A stretch of DNA of 6,855 nt, taken from positions 1 through 6,855 of the forward strand of contig CAMFLG010000173.1 in NCBI GenBank assembly GCA_945957495.1. Reading direction: 5' to 3'. The DNA is from an uncultured Pseudorhodobacter sp. Its GTDB lineage: Bacteria; Pseudomonadota; Alphaproteobacteria; Rhodobacterales; Rhodobacteraceae. Below are positions 1 through 6,322 of this stretch, one piece after another (position 1 is the first letter of the stretch; each line of letters starts with the position of its first letter). The position numbers and the translations under genes are program-made. The notes below the pieces were generated by a model. That model searched no databases, was not told the origin of the DNA, and saw only the letters and a program-made list of their open reading frames with translations.

Positions 1-56
1 CCCCGACACCTACACTCGACTAGTCGTCGGCGGCGTCAGATGTGTATAAGAGACAG
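1..56 (+). other. Illumina Nextera adapter left on the contig end (not genomic)
   Basis: Positions 38-56 match the 19-base Tn5 mosaic end used in Nextera libraries exactly, and 24-37 match the Nextera Read 1 adapter stem with one mismatch at position 32. Positions 16-23 read TCGACTAG, which I recall as the Nextera i5 index S513. Positions 3-15 resemble the 3' end of the P5 oligo with two mismatches. The parts occur in the order P5 tail, index, Read 1 stem, mosaic end, and genomic sequence begins at 57. The mismatches suggest a low-quality consensus. The whole block should be trimmed. Translated on the minus strand it adds a false C-terminal tail (CLLYTSDAADD) to the neighbouring gene. Confidence 0.97.
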
Positions 57-2086
57 GCCGCGCGTTGATCGGCCAGATCATAGCGATGCGCCGCAAGATA
101 CGCCGCCGCCGCATCCCCCGTCAGCGCCGCCGCCGCGATCTGATCCTGCGCCGCGCGAGCCGATTGCTGCAACCAGTCTTGCAACGTGGCGCGCTGATCC
201 GCCGCCCCGAGCATTCCGCTGAACCCACCTGAAACCGCATAGGCGTCAAAGGACAGGCCCGGCGGCTGGCCGCCGTCCGCCACCACCAACGGCGCATCCA
301 ATATCTGCGCCTCCAACCCCGGCCAGCCGGTTTGCGTGGCCACCACCCGCCGCAACCGCCCCGGCGCCGCCTTGAACACATCCGTCCAGATCGCCGCCAC
401 TTGCGCCGCGCGCAGGCCATAAAACTGCATCGCGGCACCGTCCTGCCCCCAACGCGCCTTGGCCTGCGCCGCGACCCATTGCCCCTGCGGCAGGTTCGGG
501 TTCCAGACCTCGTTTGAATACTCGACAGAGGCGGTCAGCCCAGTATCCAGCCCCGCCTGCACGATCTGCGCATAGGTCCGCACCAAATCGTCATCGCCCT
601 GATGTGGCATCGTAAACCACGGGTCGGCGTGCAACTCATTGGCCAAGGCCAGCATCACCTCCACCGGAACACCGGCACTCGCATAGGTATAATCCCCTGG
701 CAGGGGCCGGTCAGTGGTGCGGATCAGCGTGCTGCCGTTCGTGGCCATCCAATCGGCAAAGCGTACCCCCTTGACCCCACGCAGCCGCGCCAGCCAATCG
801 GGGTTGAACATTGCCCCCGCCGCCAGCGCCGCGGCCCGATCTGCGCGCACTACGACGATATCGCGGATCGGATCATCCACATCAATCGCCGATAGCGTCA
901 GCACAACCGCGCCCTCGCCGGGGGTGAAATCGAACAGAATCCGCCCCGGGCTCGCCTCGACCACCTCGGCGCGGCCGCTGACGGCAAGGGTGCCGTTGCC
1001 CTGATAGGTCAGCAGATAGCGCCCGGCGAGGCCGCCCGCCTGCGCAGGCAGGTCGGTCAGGATCAGGGTGGAAATCCCGGTGATCTCTGTCGGGATGCGC
1101 TGCGGCCAGCCGCCCGGCCCTAAGGCACCTGCGCGCGCCAGATCATCCGGCCCCCAGCCACCCCATCGCCCCGGCAGATGCCCGATCCAGGGCCGCGCGG
1201 TTTTCATCACGTCCAGAAACGGCTGCGCCACCGACCAGTCGTTCACCGGGGCCAGATTGACCGCAAGGTTCGGGTTGGTAATGGGCGCAAAATCCAGCAA
1301 AGCCACATCCGGCGGGGCAGGGGCAGCAACTGCCACGGCCTCTACCTGTGCTGCACCGGGGACGTAGCTTTGCAAACTGTCCCAAGCGATGGCTTGCAGC
1401 GTTGCGGCCAGATCATCGGAAATCACCGCATCGCGCGATGGCCAGGACCGGGTCAGTTTGGCAGGCAAACCAACCGGCGATGCGCCAGTAATCGCCGCAA
1501 CCTGCAGCATGGTCAGGAAATAGACCCCCTTGGCGTTCGGCGTGTCGGCATCCGCGAACACATCGCGGATGTCGCCCAGCCCCGGCACCTGCCCCGCCGC
1601 AATCGCATCGGCCAGATGCCCCATCGCCTGCCCCGCCGGGATCAGCGTGACCGGGTGATCCAGCGTGCCCGAGGCCTGCCGCACAACACCTTCCCACAGC
1701 GGCAGGTCCAGGTTGATCTGCGCCCGCCACGCGCCCGGATCCTCCAGCCGCGGCCAGGTTTCCATCACAAAGATCTGCGCTTTGGCATCGCCCTGCAAGG
1801 CCAGCGCGCCCAGTTGCGCCACGGCCCCCGCCGTGTCGGCCTCTGCCACCGATTGCGCGATGGGCTGCGCCTCGGTCACAATCAGCACATCGACGAGGCG
1901 TTCCTGCAACCGGGCGCCGGCCTTGTCCAACCCATCGGCTAGGGTGCCGCGACGACTGATCTGTGCCTCGACATGCGCAGGCCCGCCCAGCCGCCGCAGC
2001 GCCGCCTCAACACTGTCTGGCAGGGTCGGCGCCAGCAGGGATTGCCCGACGAAAAGCACATTCGCCAAAAGGGACAACAGGGTCAT
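57..2086 (-). CDS. SGNH-like / clan-A glycoside-hydrolase-like two-domain protein, 3' end missing
   Basis: About 676 genomic residues remain; the C-terminus is lost at the contig end, and the apparent stop at 20-22 lies inside the adapter. The ATG at 2084-2086 is chosen because GGAG sits five bases upstream; an in-frame ATG 19 codons earlier lacks such a site. Residues about 8-207 look like an SGNH hydrolase fold: FVGQSL holds the presumed nucleophile Ser16, and the block usually reading D-x-x-H appears as DADTPN (179-184), with Thr182 where the catalytic His is expected. An Ala/Pro-rich linker (about 245-260) leads to a beta-rich middle part (about 330-415) and then a TIM-barrel-like part (about 435 onward). 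There VEYSNEVWN (521-529) resembles the Asn-Glu acid/base motif of clan GH-A, with Glu526 the candidate. The second catalytic Glu would lie in the lost part. No signal peptide is visible. Similar proteins are usually annotated hypothetical or cellulose-binding; the substrate is unknown. Confidence 0.82.
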
Positions 2087-2091
2087 GCGCG

Positions 2092-2095
2092 CTCC
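2092..2095 (-). promoter_or_regulatory. Ribosome binding site that decides the start of the SGNH/GH-like gene
   Basis: On the minus strand GGAG stands five bases before the ATG at 2084-2086. It supports that start over the in-frame ATG at 2141-2143, which would add 19 Arg-rich residues before the first SGNH beta strand and has no comparable purine-rich site. Confidence 0.65.
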
Positions 2096-2237
2096 GATCC
2101 ATCCTACCCGTTCAGGATAACGCCTTCCCCGCGCCACGGCCACAGGCGGAAGGACGCAAATTTACAGCCGTACGACGCAGCGCCCCTGTTTCTTGTCCGC
2201 TGATCTGCTATCACTCGCCGCAACTGCCAGACCCGGT

Positions 2238-2244
2238 GAAGGAG
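2238..2244 (+). promoter_or_regulatory. Ribosome binding site of the lysine-forming-type saccharopine dehydrogenase
   Basis: GAAGGAG lies eight bases before the ATG at 2253. It fixes the start there rather than at the in-frame ATG at 2193, which would add 20 residues that do not belong to the conserved N-terminus of the family. Confidence 0.75.
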
Positions 2245-2252
2245 CCAGCACC

Positions 2253-3302
2253 ATGACACATCTTTGGGTAAGGGCCGAACAGCGCCCGAACGAGGAACGC
2301 GTTGGGCTGACGCCCGCAGGGGCGGCGGCGCTGGTTGCCGCCGGCATCCGCGTGACGGTCGAGCAAAGCTCTGTCCGCGCCATCCCGATCGACGGCTACA
2401 AGGCGGCGGGATGCGAGATTGCCGCCGAAAACCTGTGGCCCAAGGCCCCTTCAGACGCGATCATCTTTGGCCTGAAAGAACTGCCAGAGGATGGCACACC
2501 GCTGACGCACCGCCACATCATGTTTGGCCACGCCTACAAAGGCCAGCCTGCGGGTCAGGTGCTGCTCAAACGCTTCAAGGCCGGGGGCGGCACGCTTTAT
2601 GATCTGGAATATCTGGTCGATGAAACCGGCCGCCGCGTTGCCGCCTTTGGCTATTGGGCGGGTTATGCCGGTGCTGCCGTGTCGCTGAAATGCTGGGCCG
2701 CGCAACAGCGGGGCGGCATTGCAGGCCCGGTTTCGCAATACCCGGGCAAGGCCGCCCTTCTGGCCGATCTGGCGCGGGATCTGGCGGATCTTCCGCGCCC
2801 CCGCGCCATCGTGATCGGTGCGCTGGGCCGGGTCGGCACCGGTGCGTCAGACCTGTGCGCCGCGATGGGCGTGGCCGTGACGAAATGGGATCAGGCCGAA
2901 ACCGCCAGCGGCGGGCCCTTCCCCGAAGTGTTGCAGCATGAGATTTTCCTGAACTGCATCCTTGCCCGCCCCGGTTGCCCGGTGTTCGTGCCCGCCTCGG
3001 CCAAGACCGACGCGCGCAAGCTGACGGTGATCGGCGATATCGCCTGTGATCCCACCTCGGAATTCTCGCCGATCAAGGTCTATGACCGCGTGACCGACTG
3101 GGACGCCCCCGCCCTGCGCGTGGCCGACAATCCCCCCTTGGACGTGACGGCGATTGATAACCTGCCCTCAATGCTGCCGGTGGAAAGCAGCGAGGATTAC
3201 GCGGCGCAGCTGTTGCCATCGCTGGCGACGCTGGGCGATCTGACATCTGGCGTCTGGGGCCGGGCCCATGCGGATTTCGTCCGCCATTCCGCCGGGCTGT
3301 AA
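2253..3302 (+). CDS. Saccharopine dehydrogenase, L-lysine-forming type (LYS1-like; lysine-2-oxoglutarate reductase role)
   Basis: The 349-residue protein matches the LYS1 family (EC 1.5.1.7; the yeast enzyme has about 370 residues), cytosolic and NAD(H)-linked. In bacteria it is expected to run towards saccharopine, joining lysine and 2-oxoglutarate in the first step of lysine breakdown. The N-terminal alanine dehydrogenase/PNT-like domain begins LWVRAEQRPNEERVGLTP. GLKELPED (73-80) and FGHAYKGQ (91-98) carry Lys75 and His93, which correspond to the catalytic Lys77 and His96 of yeast Lys1. A Rossmann motif, GALGRVGTGA, lies at 189-198, and the C-terminal DNLPSMLPVESSEDY (302-316) is a LYS1 signature. 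The protein appears full length. The downstream gene begins 13 bases after the stop and encodes the second pathway enzyme, so the two probably form an operon. A biosynthetic role is less likely because most alphaproteobacteria make lysine through diaminopimelate. Confidence 0.93.
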   Translation: MTHLWVRAEQRPNEERVGLTPAGAAALVAAGIRVTVEQSSVRAIPIDGYKAAGCEIAAENLWPKAPSDAIIFGLKELPEDGTPLTHRHIMFGHAYKGQPAGQVLLKRFKAGGGTLYDLEYLVDETGRRVAAFGYWAGYAGAAVSLKCWAAQQRGGIAGPVSQYPGKAALLADLARDLADLPRPRAIVIGALGRVGTGASDLCAAMGVAVTKWDQAETASGGPFPEVLQHEIFLNCILARPGCPVFVPASAKTDARKLTVIGDIACDPTSEFSPIKVYDRVTDWDAPALRVADNPPLDVTAIDNLPSMLPVESSEDYAAQLLPSLATLGDLTSGVWGRAHADFVRHSAGL

Positions 3303-3303
3303 A

Positions 3304-3308
3304 GGGAG
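3304..3308 (+). promoter_or_regulatory. Ribosome binding site that decides the start of the second saccharopine dehydrogenase
   Basis: GGGAG lies between the stop of the upstream gene and two in-frame ATGs at 3310 and 3316. Spacing to 3310 is one base, which is too short; spacing to 3316 is seven bases, so 3316 is the better start. The choice changes only two residues. Confidence 0.6.
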
Positions 3309-3315
3309 AATGACG

Positions 3316-4458
3316 ATGACGATTCATTGGTGTGGCACGGGGCTTTCCTCTGGCCCGGGGTTGCGGCGGCTGATCGAAAACGGTCGCAACGTGGTGGTGT
3401 GGAACCGCACCGTCGCACAGGCGGCAGAGGTGGTCGGCGATCTGACCCAGGATATCCGCGCCTACAGCCTTGCGGCGCTGACCGATGCGCTGCAGCCCGG
3501 TGACATTGCCGTCTCCATGCTGCCCGCAGATATGCATGTCGGTATCGCCAAGGCCTGCCTTGCCAAGGGCGCGAACTTTGTCTCGTCCTCTTACATCGCG
3601 CCGGAAATGAAGGCGCTGGACGCTGAATTCCGCGCCAAGGGGCTGGCGTCGGTGAACGAGGTCGGGCTTGACCCCGGCATTGATCACCTGATGGCGCATG
3701 ATCTGGTGGCGCGCTATCGTGCCTCCAAGGTCTATCATGTTGATAACGTGCTGTCTTTCACCTCCTATTGCGGCGGCGTGCCAAAGATCCCGAATGCCTT
3801 CCGCTATAAATTCTCCTGGGCGCCCCTGGGCGTGCTGAAGGCGCTGCGCTCGCCCTCGCGGTCGTTGCGCAACTTTTCCGAACTGCGGGTCAACCGCCCG
3901 TGGGATGCGATCACCGCCTATGACGCGCCCCTGCCGCAACCGGAAAGCTTTGAGGTTTATCCCAACCGCGACAGCTATCCCTTCCTGCAGGAATACCGTT
4001 TTGACCCCGACTGGAAAGTGCGCGATTTCGTGCGCGGCACCATCCGCCTGAACGGCTGGCAAGACGCATGGACCCCGGTATTCCGCGAGATTGAAACGCT
4101 GGAAGGCCCCGCAGGCGATGCGCGTCTGGCAGAAATGGCGGCGCAGTTCCTGGCGCAAAACGCCTATGCGCCGGGCGAACCCGATCGGGTGATCCTGTTC
4201 GTGTCCCTCAAGGCCGAACGCGATGGCCGCCCGGTGTTCCATGAAACCTGGGCGCTGGACGCCTGGGGCGATGCGCGCGGCTCTGCCATGGCGCGGCTGG
4301 TGTCAACGCCGGTGTCCTTTGCGGTGGAATCGGTGCTGAACCGCGAGGTTCCGGCAGGGGTGCATCCCGCGCCGCATGATCCGAAACTGCTGGAAAGCTG
4401 GCTGGGTCAGGTGCGCGGCCTTGCGCAATACATGCAGCGGATTGACCATCTGCACTGA
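3316..4458 (+). CDS. Saccharopine dehydrogenase, L-glutamate-forming type (LYS9-like)
   Basis: The 380-residue protein resembles the saccharopine reductase/LYS9 family (EC 1.5.1.9 or 1.5.1.10). It should oxidise saccharopine to glutamate and 2-aminoadipate 6-semialdehyde in the cytosol, the second step of saccharopine-route lysine breakdown. The N-terminal Rossmann region starts CGTGLSSGPGLRRL (6-19) and ends its second strand at VVVWNRT (26-32). The family-typical NEVGLDPGIDHLMA spans 114-127, and SYCGGVPKIPN (150-160) with YKFSWAPLGVL (164-174) forms the substrate-domain signature. It is somewhat shorter than fungal LYS9 (about 440 residues) but has no visible break. It follows the LYS1-like gene by 13 bases, so the pair supplies as separate polypeptides the two activities fused in plant and animal LKR/SDH. 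Cofactor preference (NAD or NADP) cannot be decided by eye. The dyad directly after its stop probably ends the operon. Confidence 0.9.
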   Translation: MTIHWCGTGLSSGPGLRRLIENGRNVVVWNRTVAQAAEVVGDLTQDIRAYSLAALTDALQPGDIAVSMLPADMHVGIAKACLAKGANFVSSSYIAPEMKALDAEFRAKGLASVNEVGLDPGIDHLMAHDLVARYRASKVYHVDNVLSFTSYCGGVPKIPNAFRYKFSWAPLGVLKALRSPSRSLRNFSELRVNRPWDAITAYDAPLPQPESFEVYPNRDSYPFLQEYRFDPDWKVRDFVRGTIRLNGWQDAWTPVFREIETLEGPAGDARLAEMAAQFLAQNAYAPGEPDRVILFVSLKAERDGRPVFHETWALDAWGDARGSAMARLVSTPVSFAVESVLNREVPAGVHPAPHDPKLLESWLGQVRGLAQYMQRIDHLH

Positions 4459-4513
4459 CACCCGCCGCTGCGGCCTGTTGCCCGCCCTGTCCTGCGGCGG
4501 GTGACAGGCGGGC
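4455..4513 (+). terminator. Overlapping GC-rich hairpins after the saccharopine genes, possible terminator
   Basis: Hairpin A pairs 4459-4468 with 4494-4503 as ten perfect GC-rich pairs, extended beyond one A/A mismatch by three pairs (4455-4457 with 4505-4507), with a 25-base loop. Hairpin B pairs 4480-4491 with 4503-4513 (eleven pairs, one bulged C, 11-base loop). Both use bases 4503-4507, so they cannot form together. No T-run follows, so this is not a classic intrinsic terminator; it could be a T-less or Rho-assisted terminator or an mRNA-stabilising hairpin. The stem of A begins inside the stop region of the upstream gene, the position expected for an operon terminator. Confidence 0.45.
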
Positions 4514-4529
4514 GCGCACAGGTTATGCT
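4501..4529 (+). promoter_or_regulatory. Candidate sigma-70-type promoter for the heparinase-like gene and purH
   Basis: GTGACA (4501-4506, five of six matches to TTGACA) is followed after exactly 17 bases by TATGCT (4524-4529, four of six matches to TATAAT). Transcription would begin near 4535-4537, about 40 bases before the ATG at 4577. The -35 box lies in the right arms of both preceding hairpins. The prediction rests on consensus matching alone. Confidence 0.4.
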
Positions 4530-4576
4530 TTGCCACAACGAGCCCGCCTTCAGGCAGGCCAACCGGCAGGAGCAGC

Positions 4577-6301
4577 ATGACCCCGAAACCCGGCAAGGGA
4601 AGCCTTGGCAATCGGCTGGCAATGTGGCGCGCGCGCCGCAGCCCGCCCGCCTTGGGCTTTGTCTCCACGCCGGAACCGCGCAGCATCGGGCTCTATTCCA
4701 AGGGTCGGCAGTTGGTGGCGGGCAATTTCCTGTTCGCGGGCACCCTGACAGAGGCGCCGGGTGTTGCGATCTGGGATGTGCCTGTGCCCGATCCTTTGGC
4801 GGCAGAGCAGCGTCATGGTTTTGTCTGGCTGGATGATCTGGCCGCCTTGGGCGATTCGGCAGCCCGGACCCGGGCGCAAGATTGGACCTGGGATTGGATC
4901 GCCCGCTATGGTGCGGGGCAGGGGCCGGGCTGGTCGCCCGATCTGACCGGGCGGCGGCTGATCCGCTGGATCAACCACGCCATCCTGCTGCTGAACGGGC
5001 AGGACCGCACCCGGTCAGAGGCCTATTATCGCTCTGCCTCGGCCCAAGTGGTGTTTCTGTCGCGCCGCTGGAAACACGCAGCCCCCGGCCTGCCAAGGTT
5101 TGAGGCGCTGACCGGGCTGATCTACGCGGGCCTTGCGCTGACAGGCATGCAGGCGCGCATCGCCCCGGCGCTGGCGGCGCTGGCGCAGGATTGCGACCAC
5201 CAGATTGACAGCGAAGGCGGCATCCCCACCCGCAACCCCGAAGACTTGCTAGAGGTGTTCACCCTTCTGACCTGGGCCGAACAGGCCCTGACCGATGCAG
5301 GCGTGAAGGTGCCGCTGCCGCTGATCACCGCGCTGGAACGCATGGCGCCCTGCCTGCGCGCCCTGCGCCATGCCGATGGCGGGCTTGCGCGCTTTCACGG
5401 CGGCGGGCGCGGGATGGAGGGGCGGCTGGATCAGGCGCTGGCCGCCACCGGCGTGCGCCCCTTGGCGCAAAACCGGTCCGGGCTGGCCATGGGCTTTGCC
5501 CGCCTGTCCGAAGGCCGCACTACGGTTGTCGTGGATGCCGCCCCCCCGCCCAGTGGTGCCGCCGGGCGCTTCGCCCATGCCTCGACCACCGCGTTCGAAC
5601 TGACCTCGGGGCGCAGGCCGCTGGTGGTCAGTTGCGGTTCTGGCGCTTTGTTCGGGCCGGAATGGCGACAGGCGGGGCGCGCCACCGCCTCGCATTCCAC
5701 CCTTGCCATAGACGGCTATTCCTCGTCCCGCATGGCACCGGGCGAAACCGAAGTGCTGACCGATTTGGCGCAAGTCACCAACCTGCGCCTGTCGCATCTG
5801 CCCGAAGGCCCGCTGATCTATCTTGCCCACAACGGCTGGTCCGGCACGCATGGCCTGACCCACGCCCGCCATCTGCACCTCTCTGCCGATGGTCGCAAAC
5901 TGACCGGCACCGATACGCTGGCCGCGACCACGCTGGCCGAACGCAAACGGTTCGGCCAGATCATGCAGGACGGCTGGATGGAGGCGGTGCGGCTGGATAT
6001 CCGCTTTCACCTGCACCCCGACGTGGATGCCGCCCTTGATCTGGGCGGCACCGCCATTTCGCTTGCCTTAAAAAGCGGCGAAATTTGGGTGTTCCGCCAT
6101 GACGGATCGTCAAAACTGGCGTTGGAACCCTCAGTTTATCTGGAAAAGAGCCGGTTGCGCCCACGCGCGACGCGGCAGATCGTCCTTTCTGCGCGCGCGT
6201 TGGATTTAGAAACCCGGATCGGCTGGACCTTGGCGAAGGCACAGGATACTCCGCTTGCCATCCGCGATCTGGACCGCAGCGAAATGCCGGTTCCGATCTG
6301 A
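4577..6301 (+). CDS. Heparinase II/III family protein
   Basis: The 574-residue protein resembles the heparinase II/III-like family, whose characterised members are polysaccharide lyases. An AGGAG four bases before the ATG supports the start. Residues about 95-310 are helix-rich, as in the alpha/alpha toroid (WDWIARYG, INHAILLLN, a conserved-looking SEGGIPTRNPEDLLE at 212-226). Residues about 315-560 look like the beta-sandwich part, with ASHSTLAIDGYSSS (371-384), ARHLHLSADGRKLTGTDTL (430-448) and RFHLHPDV (476-483) as the most family-like motifs. His373 and the histidines at 432, 434, 478 and 480 are the obvious candidates for function. The N-terminus is basic but has no hydrophobic signal segment, so export by Sec is not supported; the protein may act in the cytoplasm or leave by another route. 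The substrate is unknown. purH begins 21 bases downstream, probably on the same transcript. In alphaproteobacteria this family often sits before purH, for reasons I do not know. Confidence 0.87.
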   Translation: MTPKPGKGSLGNRLAMWRARRSPPALGFVSTPEPRSIGLYSKGRQLVAGNFLFAGTLTEAPGVAIWDVPVPDPLAAEQRHGFVWLDDLAALGDSAARTRAQDWTWDWIARYGAGQGPGWSPDLTGRRLIRWINHAILLLNGQDRTRSEAYYRSASAQVVFLSRRWKHAAPGLPRFEALTGLIYAGLALTGMQARIAPALAALAQDCDHQIDSEGGIPTRNPEDLLEVFTLLTWAEQALTDAGVKVPLPLITALERMAPCLRALRHADGGLARFHGGGRGMEGRLDQALAATGVRPLAQNRSGLAMGFARLSEGRTTVVVDAAPPPSGAAGRFAHASTTAFELTSGRRPLVVSCGSGALFGPEWRQAGRATASHSTLAIDGYSSSRMAPGETEVLTDLAQVTNLRLSHLPEGPLIYLAHNGWSGTHGLTHARHLHLSADGRKLTGTDTLAATTLAERKRFGQIMQDGWMEAVRLDIRFHLHPDVDAALDLGGTAISLALKSGEIWVFRHDGSSKLALEPSVYLEKSRLRPRATRQIVLSARALDLETRIGWTLAKAQDTPLAIRDLDRSEMPVPI

Positions 6302-6322
6302 TCCAACGCGAGGGACCACGCC

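Larger units (their letters stand above)
2087..2252. promoter_or_regulatory. Divergent intergenic region between the SGNH/GH-like gene and the saccharopine genes
   Basis: The two flanking genes point away from each other, so promoters for both must lie in these 166 bases unless one extends into a neighbouring coding sequence. I could not find a convincing -35/-10 pair with 16-18 base spacing on either strand. The AT-richer patches are near 2158-2165 and 2187-2213, and a TATC-like element occurs near 2209-2212. The five-base inverted repeat ATCCT/AGGAT at 2102-2118 is too short to call an operator. Promoter activity is inferred from gene orientation only. Confidence 0.4.

Noticed and set aside
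38..56. Tn5/IS50-type mosaic end as evidence of a transposon
   Set aside because: It sits in a complete Nextera adapter with index at the contig edge, so it is a library artefact and not an inserted element.
40..222. Plus-strand ORF of 60 residues beginning MCIRDR
   Set aside because: Its start and first residues come from the adapter, and the rest is antisense to the SGNH/GH-like gene with Pro/Arg-rich low-complexity composition.
1178..1942. Plus-strand ORF of 254 residues antisense to the SGNH/GH-like gene
   Set aside because: Arg/His/Gln-rich translation with no recognisable motifs, typical of a shadow frame in high-GC DNA; the opposite strand has clear family motifs.
2102..2118. Short inverted repeat ATCCT/AGGAT in the divergent gap as an operator
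   Set aside because: Only five pairs with an eight-base spacer; expected by chance and not supported by a second copy.
2193..2252. In-frame N-terminal extension of the first saccharopine dehydrogenase
   Set aside because: A well-spaced GAAGGAG stands before the ATG at 2253, and the extra 20 residues precede the conserved family N-terminus.
3268..3315. In-frame upstream start of the second saccharopine dehydrogenase overlapping the first
   Set aside because: The ribosome binding site at 3304-3308 fits the ATG at 3316, and the extension would only translate the end of the upstream gene in another frame.
3073..4242. Minus-strand ORF of 389 residues opposite the second saccharopine dehydrogenase
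   Set aside because: Long, but it is a shadow of a gene with strong saccharopine reductase motifs; its own translation shows no domain and has Arg/His/Gly-rich composition.
5249..6016. Minus-strand ORF of 255 residues opposite the heparinase-like gene
   Set aside because: A Gly/Arg/Gln-rich shadow frame without motifs; the plus strand carries the heparinase-family motifs.
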